DNA from: Cohnella thermotolerans DSM 17683
GTDB taxonomy: Bacteria; Bacillota; Bacilli; Paenibacillales; Paenibacillaceae
Reading direction: 5' to 3'
DNA length: 64,000 nt
Assembly: GCF_000429825.1 (NCBI RefSeq)
Contig: NZ_AUCP01000028.1
Location: 16,042-80,041, forward strand
This document shows, piece by piece, positions 1 through 7,826 of this stretch. The notes beneath the pieces were generated by a model that did no database searches, was not told the DNA's origin, and saw only the letters and a list, made by a program, of their open reading frames with translations. A program made the translations under genes and the position numbers. Position 1 is the first letter of the stretch, and the number at the start of each line of letters is the position of its first letter.

Positions 1-15
1 GCGTTGAAGGGTTAA
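1..15 (+). CDS. 3' end of a sugar ABC transporter permease (partial)
   Basis: The first five codons read Ala-Leu-Lys-Gly-stop. Intact MalG/UgpE-type permeases of this window end in the very similar Gly-Ser-Val-Lys-Gly (4262, 27734) or Gly-Ser-Met-Lys-Gly (46121). A sugar-binding lipoprotein follows in the same direction, as expected for an importer operon. Only the extreme C-terminus lies in the window, so this is an inference from the tail motif and the context. Confidence 0.45.
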   Translation, partial: ALKG

Positions 16-91
16 TCGGTCTAACGGAAGCGATCCGCTGCGAGAAGCAGTTGATTGATAAAAAAGTAGACAAGGGAGAGAGTACCTTACT

Positions 92-1516
92 ATGAAGAAG
101 CTTCATTCGAAAGGGTTGCTTATCGCTTCCTCCGCCGCCTTGCTGTTGACGGCGACCGCCTGCGGCGGCGGAGGCTCCGAATCCGGCAGCGCGCCGACCG
201 AAAGCCTGGCTTCCGCCAGCAATTCCTCGTCCGGCAGCAGCGAATCGGCCGCTTCGAGCGAACCGTCCGCAAGCAGCGCCGGCCCCGTAAAAATCGTCTG
301 GTGGCACTCCATGACCGGCCCGGGGGCGCAGGCGATCGATAAAATCGTCTCCGACTTCAACGCGAGCCACTCGGACATTCAAGTTCAGGCGGTGTATCAA
401 GGAACGTACGACGACAGCCTGAACAAGATGAAAGCGTCGATGGGCTCATCCGAAGGCCCGAACATCGTGCAGGTTTACGAGATCGGCAGCCGCTTCATGG
501 CGGACTCCGGGGCGATCACTCCGATGCAGAAGTTCATCGACGAGGATCAGTACGACCTGAGCCGACTGGAACCCCACATTACGAGCTACTACACGATCGA
601 CGGCAAGCTGAACGCCATGCCCTTCAACACTTCGAATCCGATTCTCTATTACAATAAGGATGCCTTCAAGGCGGCCGGTCTGGATCCGGAGAAGCCGCCG
701 AAAACGTTCGAAGAATTCGAGCAGGCCGCGAAGGCGCTCAGCAAGAACGGGAAGAAGGGCGCTTCCATCGCCATTTACGGCTGGTTTATGGAGCAGCTGT
801 TCGCCAATCAGAACGCGGATTACGTCAACAACGGCAACGGCAGAACGTCTCCCGCGACGGAGTCGCTCGTCAACAGCGAAGCGGGCGTCCGCACCTTGAC
901 CTGGTGGAAAAAGATGATCGACGAGAAGGTCGTCTCCAACCTCGGGCGCAAGACGGACGACACGGACGCCGCCTTCGCGGCCGGGCAAATCGCCATGACG
1001 ATCGATTCCACCGCATCGCTGCGCAAGATCGTCGATTCGGTCGGCGGCAAGTTCGAGGTGGGCACCGGGTTTCTGCCGCGTCCGGCCGACGCCAAGGAAG
1101 GCGGCGTCGTCGTGGGAGGAGCCAGCCTGTACATTCTGAACAACAAGCCGGAGAACGAGCAGAAGGCGGCCTGGGAGTTCATCAAATATGTGACGACGCC
1201 GGAAGTGCAAGCCTACTGGAACGTGAATACGGGCTACTTCCCGATCACGAAGGCGGCGTACGACCAGCCCATTTTGAAGGATAACATGGCCAAGTTCCCG
1301 CAGTTCCAGACGGCGGTCGACCAGCTGCACGCATCCGCGGACTCGACCGCGACGCAAGGCGCGCTCATGGGCGTGTTCCCCGAAGCGCGGCAGATCGTCG
1401 AAGGCGCCATCGAATCCGCCTTGAACGGCCAACAGGAGCCGAAGGCCGCGCTCGACGCCGCCGCGAAGCAAATTACGGACAAGCTGGCGCAATACAACAG
1501 CACGGTGAAGAAATAA
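92..1516 (+). CDS. Sugar ABC transporter substrate-binding lipoprotein (family 1, UgpB-like)
   Basis: A protein of 474 aa that should capture a sugar or glycerol-phosphate-like ligand outside the membrane and deliver it to a CUT1 permease pair. The N-terminus is a lipoprotein signal peptide (Lys-Lys, hydrophobic core, lipobox Thr-Ala-Cys near residue 24). A Gly/Ser/Ala/Glu-rich linker runs to about residue 63, then the mature domain opens with KIVWWHSMTGPG. A GAGAG ribosome site lies 5' of the ATG. The permease end at 1-15 suggests it is the last gene of an importer operon, and a terminator follows at 1541. The ligand cannot be told from sequence; similarity to UgpB-type proteins is by recognition of the WWHSMTGP start and the SNPILYYNKDAF segment. 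Confidence 0.9.
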   Translation: MKKLHSKGLLIASSAALLLTATACGGGGSESGSAPTESLASASNSSSGSSESAASSEPSASSAGPVKIVWWHSMTGPGAQAIDKIVSDFNASHSDIQVQAVYQGTYDDSLNKMKASMGSSEGPNIVQVYEIGSRFMADSGAITPMQKFIDEDQYDLSRLEPHITSYYTIDGKLNAMPFNTSNPILYYNKDAFKAAGLDPEKPPKTFEEFEQAAKALSKNGKKGASIAIYGWFMEQLFANQNADYVNNGNGRTSPATESLVNSEAGVRTLTWWKKMIDEKVVSNLGRKTDDTDAAFAAGQIAMTIDSTASLRKIVDSVGGKFEVGTGFLPRPADAKEGGVVVGGASLYILNNKPENEQKAAWEFIKYVTTPEVQAYWNVNTGYFPITKAAYDQPILKDNMAKFPQFQTAVDQLHASADSTATQGALMGVFPEARQIVEGAIESALNGQQEPKAALDAAAKQITDKLAQYNSTVKK

Positions 1517-1540
1517 ACGCGTTGCAAGCCTCGTTTGCCA

Positions 1541-1569
1541 GTCCCGGCGGAATGTCCGCCGGGACTTTT
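1541..1569 (+). terminator. Intrinsic terminator after the binding-protein gene
   Basis: The inverted repeat GTCCCGGCGGA / TCCGCCGGGAC with a 3-nt loop is followed by TTTTG. It lies 25 nt after the stop codon at 1516 and closes the importer operon. Confidence 0.85.
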
Positions 1570-1621
1570 GCGGCATGGCGGACTGGGAATAACCTCACGG
1601 CCGGTAAATAGCAAACAGTCA

Positions 1622-1672
1622 AGCGGCAGCCCGAAGCGCCTGAAGCGGCGGAGGCTGCCGTTCGCTTTTTCC
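1622..1672 (+). terminator. Terminator-like hairpin
   Basis: CGGCAGCC (1624-1631) pairs with GGCTGCCG (1653-1660), followed by TTCGCTTTTT. It sits between the previous terminator and the next promoter and could be a second stop for the upstream operon. Confidence 0.5.
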
Positions 1673-1683
1673 CTTCCCCGAAA

Positions 1684-1733
1684 AAGGTTGAGAAAACTTC
1701 AACCTTGTCCCGCAGCGCAAGGCGAGATAGAAT
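1684..1733 (+). promoter_or_regulatory. Promoter with an inverted repeat over the -35 box
   Basis: TTGTCC at 1705-1710 and TAGAAT at 1728-1733 are 17 nt apart, a good sigma-A layout. The inverted repeat AAGGTTGA-N6-TTCAACCTT (1684-1706) overlaps the -35 box and is placed like a repressor operator. The promoter would drive the remnant that starts at 1782. Confidence 0.45.
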
Positions 1734-1781
1734 TTGGAATATCTTATAAATCACATTAAAATACTAGGAGTTAATAGCGCA

Positions 1782-2079
1782 ATGAGAATCATCTACTTCG
1801 ATATCGATTCGCTTCGGCCGGATCACATGAGCTGTTATGGGTCCACGGCGCGCTTACCCATTGGGGCCCCGGATGCGAATTCGATTATCCCGAAGGAGAC
1901 GGACATAGCGAGACGGTTCCTTTCTTCACGAACGGGAAAGGCGTCGACGTCGCCTGGTCGACGCCGGCAAGCTCGTCACCGACAAATATTCGCTCGATCA
2001 AACGCAGGAAGCGATGGAGCGGGCGCTCAACCATAAGAGCGAATGCTTGAAAGTCGTTGTCTACCCGAACGGGCGGTAA
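1782..2079 (+). pseudogene. Composite remnant: sulfatase N-terminus joined to zinc alcohol dehydrogenase C-terminus
   Basis: The ATG at 1782 has an AGGAG site and opens with MRIIYFDIDSLRPDHMSCYG, the typical start of Paenibacillus-type sulfatases (metal-binding Asp in the FDIDSLRPDH segment). Homology then stops. From about 1942 to 2079, in a different frame, the reading TDKYSLDQTQEAMERAL and a KVVVYPN tail closely match the last 40 residues of the dehydrogenase at 32194-33249 (CTDSYPLERTQDAMERAL). The middle, about 1842-1940, is not recognised. Two genes appear to have been fused by a deletion that removed most of both. No functional protein is expected. Confidence 0.7.
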
Positions 2080-2164
2080 TCGGCTTTCGCCGCCCGTCAG
2101 CAGGACTTCACGGACTTTAACCTGATCGGTTGAACCGGCAGATCGCAACAGCATAAGTCAAGCG

Positions 2165-2222
2165 GACCATCCTTGGGGCATGGGAGCGAACGGGCTCCCG
2201 CGCTTTGGGCGATGGTCTTTTT
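2165..2222 (+). terminator. Terminator with an outer and an inner stem
   Basis: GGACCATC (2164-2171) pairs with GATGGTC (2211-2217) and is followed by TTTTT. A second stem, GGGAGC / GCTCCC, lies inside. It separates the remnant from the next operon. Confidence 0.6.
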
Positions 2223-2272
2223 GCCGTCTTCGCACCTTAAAAAAGGACACTCCGGACGTTAATAATGATCCG

Positions 2273-2301
2273 TATTCAACGAATGTAAGCGATTTTATAA
2301 T
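2273..2301 (+). promoter_or_regulatory. Promoter with overlapping cre-like site
   Basis: TATAAT at 2296-2301 is preceded 17 nt upstream by a weak TATTCA. TGTAAGCGATTTTA at 2284-2297 fits 13 of 14 positions of the catabolite-responsive element consensus TGWNANCGNTNWCA and touches the -10 box, which is a repressing position for CcpA. It would place the permease operon under carbon catabolite control (inference). Confidence 0.5.
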
Positions 2302-2333
2302 GAGGTCATCGCATGACAGGAGGTGGAGCCGGC

Positions 2334-3332
2334 GTGAGCAAGCCGCTAACAGCAACCGTGTCGACGCCGGAACAGACGAAGCCGCGAGCCTCGGACCCGG
2401 ACGGCTTCTTCAGGCAATTCCGCAAGCAGCTGCCCTTTCAAATTTTCGTGCTGCTGGGCATCGGTTTCTTGCTCGTCTTTTCGTATACGCCGCTGTTCGG
2501 CATTTTGATGGCTTTCAAGGATTATCGCATCACGATGGGCATTCAAGGCATTTTCACAAGTTCGTGGGTTGGGCTGGCCTATTTCCGAGAGATGGTTCAG
2601 GACTACAATTTCCCGACGCTCGTCCGCAACACGATCGAGCTGAGCTTGCTGAAGCTCGTCTTCTCGTTCCCCGTTCCTGTGCTGCTCGCCGTCATGCTGA
2701 ACGAGGTGCGCCGCTCGGCTGTGAAGCGCTTCGTGCAGACGGCCAGCTATTTGCCGCATTTCATTTCTTGGGTCGTCGTCTCCGGCATCGCCACCGCGCT
2801 TTTCTCGGCGGATTCGGGTCTCGTTAACGATCTGCTTATGTCGCTGCACTTGATCAAGAAGCCGCTCGAAGTGCTGACCGATCCGGATTCCTTCATGAGC
2901 CTGGCGGTCGTCTCGGCGGTATGGAAGGAGACGGGCTGGTGGACGATCATCTTCCTGGCGGCCATCGCGGGCATCGATCCGCAGCTGTACGAAGCGGCGG
3001 CCATGGACGGCGCCGGTCGGCTGAAGCGGATCTGGCATATTACGCTGCCGGGCATGAAGAGCGCGATTGTCGTCATGCTCATCCTGGCCATCGGCAACAT
3101 ACTCGGGGGCGGGCTGGCCGGCTCGAACTTCGAGCAAGCCGTTCTGTTCGGCAATCCGCTCAACAGCGACAAGTCGCAAATCTTGCAGAGCTACGCGTTT
3201 AACGTCGGCTTGGCGCAAGGCCGATTCGCGTTCGCGACCGCGATCGATCTCGTGCAGTCGGCCATCGCGCTTGTGCTGATGCTGTCCGCCAACTCCGCAG
3301 CCAAGCGCTTTTCCGGATCCGGCCTGTACTGA
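2334..3332 (+). CDS. Sugar ABC transporter permease, LplB/YteP-like
   Basis: A membrane permease of 332 aa, one half of a CUT1 importer channel. The GTG at 2334 is preferred over the in-frame ATG at 2313 because AGGAGGTG (2318-2325) stands 8 nt before it. After a hydrophilic N-terminus there are about six membrane segments, and the EAA loop that docks the ATPase is visible (YEAAAMDGAGRLKRIWHI, then LPG). The extended MLNEVRRSAVKRFVQT segment is typical of the LplB/YteP group. A partner permease follows at 3381, then a broken binding-protein gene at 4348. No ATPase gene is present, so a shared MsmX-type ATPase is presumed. Confidence 0.92.
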   Translation: MSKPLTATVSTPEQTKPRASDPDGFFRQFRKQLPFQIFVLLGIGFLLVFSYTPLFGILMAFKDYRITMGIQGIFTSSWVGLAYFREMVQDYNFPTLVRNTIELSLLKLVFSFPVPVLLAVMLNEVRRSAVKRFVQTASYLPHFISWVVVSGIATALFSADSGLVNDLLMSLHLIKKPLEVLTDPDSFMSLAVVSAVWKETGWWTIIFLAAIAGIDPQLYEAAAMDGAGRLKRIWHITLPGMKSAIVVMLILAIGNILGGGLAGSNFEQAVLFGNPLNSDKSQILQSYAFNVGLAQGRFAFATAIDLVQSAIALVLMLSANSAAKRFSGSGLY

Positions 3333-3380
3333 CGCCGCCTAAGCGAAGCAGCCACACCCCAGAGCAAAGGAGGACAAGCC

Positions 3381-4262
3381 GTGTACGGCAGAAAAACGAC
3401 TGAAGACCGGATCGTGGACGGCGTCAACTATACGCTGCTCGGCATGATCGCGTTCCTCACCTTGTATCCGTTCTATTACGTGCTGATCGCTTCCTTCAAC
3501 CTCGGAGAGGACACGGCGAAGGGCGGCCTGTACTTGCTGCCCCGCGCCTTCACGCTAAGCAACTATACCTTTTTCTTCAAGGATCCGAAGTGGATCGACG
3601 CATTCGGCGTCACGGCGCTGCGGACGGTCGTCGGAACGGCGCTGAGCGTCCTGTTCACCTCGCTCGTCGCCTACGGCCTGGCGAAGCCGGATCTGGTGCT
3701 GCGCAAGCTCTACTTCCTGCTCGTCGTCGTCGCCATGAACGTCTCCGGCGGCCTGATCGCCTACTATGTCGTTCTGCGCGGCATCGGGCTGCTCAATACG
3801 TTCGGCGTTTACGTCATCCCGACGATGCTCAACTTGTTCTTCCTGATGATCGCCATTTCGTTCTTCCGGGACATTCCATCCGACCTTGCCGAGTCGGCGC
3901 GGATCGACGGAGCGGGAGAGACGTTCATTTTCCTGAAAATCGTTCTTCCGGTCTCGCTGCCGCTCTTGGCGACGATGGCGCTCTTCCTCGGTTCCGGCCA
4001 ATGGAATTCCTGGCTCGATTCCGCCTACTTCGTGCAGGATCAGTCGCTGCGGACGCTCGCTTACCGGATGATGGAGGTCGTCAACCAGACGATGATCGGC
4101 TCGGACTCGCAAGCGGCGCAGTTCACCTCGAAGCTCGGCGTCACCCAGTTCTCCGTGCAGGTCACGGCGATGGTCATCTCGGTGTTCCCGATCATGTGCG
4201 TGTACCCGTTCCTGCAGAAGCACTTCGTTCAGGGCATGATGCTCGGTTCCGTCAAAGGCTGA
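3381..4262 (+). CDS. Carbohydrate ABC transporter permease, LplC/YtcP-like
   Basis: A MalG-family permease of 293 aa that pairs with the product of 2334-3332. It starts at GTG with AAAGGAGG 8 nt upstream. Six predicted membrane segments are visible, with the EAA loop DLAESARIDGAGETFIFL and the usual C-terminal GSVKG tail. A 48-nt gap separates it from the first permease, so the two are probably co-transcribed. The expected third component at 4348 is broken, so the transporter may be orphaned. Confidence 0.92.
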   Translation: MYGRKTTEDRIVDGVNYTLLGMIAFLTLYPFYYVLIASFNLGEDTAKGGLYLLPRAFTLSNYTFFFKDPKWIDAFGVTALRTVVGTALSVLFTSLVAYGLAKPDLVLRKLYFLLVVVAMNVSGGLIAYYVVLRGIGLLNTFGVYVIPTMLNLFFLMIAISFFRDIPSDLAESARIDGAGETFIFLKIVLPVSLPLLATMALFLGSGQWNSWLDSAYFVQDQSLRTLAYRMMEVVNQTMIGSDSQAAQFTSKLGVTQFSVQVTAMVISVFPIMCVYPFLQKHFVQGMMLGSVKG

Positions 4263-4347
4263 TAAGGCTCGGCGGCGCGTCCGTTCCCAGCGGATTACCC
4301 GCCGGTTCTTATACATGTTAAACTTATGAAAAGGGGATGTACAAGAG

Positions 4348-4942
4348 ATGTTGAAAGCGCTGCAACGAACCGCCCTTTTAACTTCCGCAGCCGCGCTCGC
4401 GTTCGGCGCGCTGACCGCGTGCGGATCGAACGACGAAGCCTCCGCGCCGTCCGGTTCCGCCTCGGCTTCCGCTTCCGGCGGGAGCGCGCAGCCGGTTGAA
4501 TTGAACCTGTTCGTCGATCAGCCGTGGTGGCCGCTCAAGGATTGGTCCGGCTCCGTTCCGGAAGAGATTACGAAGAAGACCGGCGTCAAGCTGAACATAA
4601 CGGTAGCGACCGACGAGAAGCAGCTGCCGCTCATGATCGCGTCCGGCGATTTGCCCGACCTCGTCGTGACGAGCACCCAAATTACGCGGTGCGCTGACGA
4701 CGTTCAATTCGGCGATCGGTCTCGTCGTTCCGGATCCTGACTCGCAGGAGCAAATCATCGAGACCAATATTACGAACATGATGAAGAACGAGGAGACCAA
4801 AGTATTTCTGGCCAAGTCGGAGGAGGACGCCAAGACGGCTTATGCGGCTATGGTCGCCCAGGCGGACAAGATCGGCATGGCCAAGTTGGAGAAGTGGGCG
4901 AACGACAAGTACGCCCAGGTGAAGCAGCAGTTCCAGCAATAA
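4348..4942 (+). pseudogene. LplA-like sugar-binding lipoprotein with an internal deletion
   Basis: The start is intact: ATG, AAGGGGATG upstream, a signal peptide ending in the lipobox Leu-Thr-Ala-Cys, a Ser/Ala linker and the domain start LNLFVDQPWWPLKDW. It then runs to DLPDLVVTSTQIT at about 4684 and leaves frame, ending at 4740. The C-terminus resumes in another frame from about 4688: GALTTFNSAIGLVV, then PDPDSQEQIIETN, and ends QVKQQFQQ at 4942. Proteins of this family are about 500-550 aa. Here roughly 215 codons remain, so some 300 or more residues of the centre are lost together with the frame. The two permeases upstream and the kinase/regulator pair downstream are intact. An assembly error cannot be excluded. 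Confidence 0.85.
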
Positions 4943-5082
4943 AGGCAGAGCAGAGCGTCAAGCGGCCGGCCATCGGCGGCGATGGCGGCCCGGGGCCACG
5001 AGCGGCGAAGCTTCGGCATCGCCGCGTCGGGCTCTTTCGCATTGGGGCGGGACGAGAAGATGGGAGAGACGACGCGGGATGG

Positions 5083-5088
5083 TATAAT
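5083..5088 (+). promoter_or_regulatory. -10 box upstream of the kinase gene
   Basis: A TATAAT hexamer stands 33 nt before the kinase ATG at 5122. No good -35 box is visible at the proper spacing, which suggests an activator-dependent or weak promoter. Confidence 0.4.
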
Positions 5089-5121
5089 AGGGCGAGAGCG
5101 AAATGAAAGCGGTGCCATCTG

Positions 5122-6939
5122 ATGAATCCGATCTGCAAGAAATACCGGAGCCGGAAGCAGACGAGAATCGTGACGAAGCTGTTCATCGGCTACGTGCTGC
5201 TCATCTGCATTCCGTTCGTTATTTTCGGCTACGTCTTCTACCGCCAGATGTACGGCAATATGCTAAGCGAGTACAAGAACGGCAAGGAGCAGTTTACGGC
5301 CCAGGCCTACAGCAATCTGGAGGTCGAGTTGTCCAAGCTCGAATCCGTCTATCCGCTGTTCCAGAACAATACCAAGCTGACGGAATTTCTGAGCGGTGCG
5401 TATTCGACCGACGTGGATATGGTATACAACTATTTGAAGGAGATCAGCCCGACGTTCTCGTTCGCCTCGCTCACGAACCCGATTGTCGGCGACATCCGCA
5501 TTTACAAGGAAAATCCGGACGTGCTCGAGCTCGCTCCCGACATTGTCGACATCCGGTCCTTTACCGATCCGGCGCACGAGGCGGAGGCGAAGGCGCTGGC
5601 CCCGAACAAGGGCTTGTGGACGTTCCGGCCGCAAGCGAAGACGAAGCTGCCGGTTCTGACGTACATGCACAAGCTGTATACGGACAATTACGTGCAGGAG
5701 CTGGGACTGCTGCAAATTACGGCCACCGACCGGCTGTTCGACCAACTGTTCGCCACGCTGAAGAGCGGGGAGAGTGGGACGGGCATCTTCATGGTCGACG
5801 ACGGCGGCCGCATCGTCTACGCCGAGCCGATGGCCGGTTGGACCGGCGAAGAATTGGCGGACGTGGCCGGCCGAGTCGCCCCTTCCGGCATGTCCAGCTT
5901 CTTCGTTCGCCGCCATGCGTACCTGGTGAACGCCTTCAGCGTCGACAAGTGGCATCTTCGCGTCGTGGCGGTGCGGAAGGTCACGAGCGTCTTCGGCCTG
6001 AACGGCAACGTCGGCTGGTCGATCGCCGCCGGCGTCGCTCTGCTGGCGATCTTGTCGCTATTCTATTTTCTGATCGCGTCCTCCCTGACCCGCAGAATCC
6101 TTCGCTTCTCGCGCCACATGAAGCGTGTCCGGGGCCCGCAGCTGGCGCTCTACCCGGAAGAGAGCGGCAACGACGAGCTCGGCTTTCTGATCTCGTCCTA
6201 CAATGCGATGGTGCGGCGGGTGGACGAGCTGATCGGAGCGGTGCATCGGACGGAGCTGCTCAAGAAGGAGGCGGAGCTGCGAATGCTGCAGGCGCAGATC
6301 AAACCGCACTTCATCTACAATACGCTGGAGACGATGCGGATGCTGGCGCTCGTCAAAGAGGATCACGAGGTGGCGGAGATGTCGTTCCTGCTCGGCAAGC
6401 TGCTGCGTTACAGCCTCTCCGGCAACAAGGACGAGACGGTGCTCGGCGAGGAGCTGAACCACATTCGGCACTATATCGCGATCCATAAGCAGCGGATGGG
6501 GGACCGGCTCACGGTCGAATTCGAGACGGACGACCGCGCGCTCGGCCTCCCCTGCCCCCGGTTCATCCTGCAGCCGATCGTCGAGAACAGCATTCTGCAC
6601 GGATTGGGCAAGTCGAGAAGGCCGGGGCGGATCCGCGTGGAAGTCCGCGACGCGGCGGATGCGGTCGTCATACGGCTGTCCGACAACGGGGCGGGCATTC
6701 CGGAGGAGAAGCTGGCCGCTCTGCGCGAGCGTCTGGCCGGCGCCGGGGAACAGCCCGTCTCATCCGGCACCGGCGGCATCGGGCTGATCAACGTAAGCGA
6801 GCGGATTCGTTCGTTTTACGGCGGACGGTCGGGCATCTCGGTCGACAGCGCGGAGAACGAGGGAACGCGATTCACCGTTCGGCTGGACAAAACCGCGGCG
6901 AGGAGGCTGCATCATGCTGAAGCTTATGCTGGTGGATGA
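5122..6939 (+). CDS. YesM-type sensor histidine kinase
   Basis: A membrane sensor kinase of 605 aa. A first membrane segment at about residues 20-40 and a second at about 295-320 enclose an extracellular Cache-like sensor domain. A HAMP region follows, then the His_kinase domain with QAQIKPHFIYNTLETM (phosphorylated His in PHFIYN). The ATPase domain has PIVENSILHGL (N box) and the glycine motifs DNGAGIPEEK and GGIGLINV. The start has AAAGCGGTG 6 nt upstream. It overlaps the response-regulator gene by 26 nt, so the two are translationally coupled. It presumably senses the sugar handled by the permeases at 2334-4262. Confidence 0.93.
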   Translation: MNPICKKYRSRKQTRIVTKLFIGYVLLICIPFVIFGYVFYRQMYGNMLSEYKNGKEQFTAQAYSNLEVELSKLESVYPLFQNNTKLTEFLSGAYSTDVDMVYNYLKEISPTFSFASLTNPIVGDIRIYKENPDVLELAPDIVDIRSFTDPAHEAEAKALAPNKGLWTFRPQAKTKLPVLTYMHKLYTDNYVQELGLLQITATDRLFDQLFATLKSGESGTGIFMVDDGGRIVYAEPMAGWTGEELADVAGRVAPSGMSSFFVRRHAYLVNAFSVDKWHLRVVAVRKVTSVFGLNGNVGWSIAAGVALLAILSLFYFLIASSLTRRILRFSRHMKRVRGPQLALYPEESGNDELGFLISSYNAMVRRVDELIGAVHRTELLKKEAELRMLQAQIKPHFIYNTLETMRMLALVKEDHEVAEMSFLLGKLLRYSLSGNKDETVLGEELNHIRHYIAIHKQRMGDRLTVEFETDDRALGLPCPRFILQPIVENSILHGLGKSRRPGRIRVEVRDAADAVVIRLSDNGAGIPEEKLAALRERLAGAGEQPVSSGTGGIGLINVSERIRSFYGGRSGISVDSAENEGTRFTVRLDKTAARRLHHAEAYAGG

Positions 6940-7768
6940 CGAACCGGCCATTCTGACCGGATTAAAGTATATGATCGGCCAGGAGAAAACGTTGTTTACG
7001 GATGTGGTGTGCGCCTCCGACGGCATCGAGGCGCTTGAGATGCTCGACAGCCACAAGCCGGACCTGATGATCACCGACATTCAGATGCCCGAGATGAACG
7101 GCCTGGAGCTCATCCGGGAGGCCCAGCGCAAGCGCGACATGCGCTTCGTCGTCTTGACGGGCTACGACACGTTCGAATACGCGCGGCAGTCTATCCGGCT
7201 CCAGGTCGCCGATTATTTGCTCAAGCCGATCGACCGGAAGGAGCTGTCCGCACTGCTCCGGAAGACGGCTCTGGACATCGTCGGAGACAAGGGACGCGGC
7301 GGAAGCGCCGGCCGAACGGCCGAAGCGGATGCAGCCGGGACTGCGGCCGATTCCGAGCAGGCTCATCATGCCGCGATCCGCAAATTCAAGGCATTCATTC
7401 AGGACAACTATATGACGGATTTGTCGCTGGAGCAGGTGGCGGAGCATCTCGGGCTGCATCCGAATTACGTGTGCGGCGTGCTGAAGCGGGAGACGGACAT
7501 GACGTTCGTCCAATATTTGCGGCAGGTACGGCTGGAGAAAGCCAAAGAGCTGCTGAGGAGCCAGCCCGCCATGCCGCTCGAGCAGGTGGCGGTCAGCGTC
7601 GGGTATTTGAACCCGCGGCATTTCTACAAGGTGTTCAAGAAGGTCGTCGGCCAGACGCCCGGAAGCTTCCGGGGGGGCGAGAACGGCTTGGCCAACACCG
7701 TTAGCTCAGGGCAGAAGCCTGCTGCGCCCCTCGCCGCCCCCAACAAGACGGCAAAACCGTCTTGCTGA
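6914..7768 (+). CDS. YesN-type response regulator with AraC DNA-binding domain (short form)
   Basis: A protein of 284 aa. The receiver domain, residues 1-120, has the acidic pair DDE, the phospho-acceptor Asp in DLMITDIQMPEMNG, and the Lys of LLKPID. A short linker leads to an AraC-type double helix-turn-helix (about residues 155-250; YNLxPRHFYKVFKK-like second helix). The usual several-hundred-residue middle region of YesN is absent. After the HTH the protein has an atypical tail of about 30 residues rich in Ala/Pro/Lys, which runs over a small palindrome (CAAGACGG / CCGTCTTG, 7744-7764). A GAGGAGG site lies just before the ATG. Confidence 0.9.
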   Translation: MLKLMLVDDEPAILTGLKYMIGQEKTLFTDVVCASDGIEALEMLDSHKPDLMITDIQMPEMNGLELIREAQRKRDMRFVVLTGYDTFEYARQSIRLQVADYLLKPIDRKELSALLRKTALDIVGDKGRGGSAGRTAEADAAGTAADSEQAHHAAIRKFKAFIQDNYMTDLSLEQVAEHLGLHPNYVCGVLKRETDMTFVQYLRQVRLEKAKELLRSQPAMPLEQVAVSVGYLNPRHFYKVFKKVVGQTPGSFRGGENGLANTVSSGQKPAAPLAAPNKTAKPSC

Positions 7769-7826
7769 GTCGAGTAGGTCTCAAGGGACAAACAAGAAGC
7801 GTCCCGATAGTTGAACGTTTAGGAGG

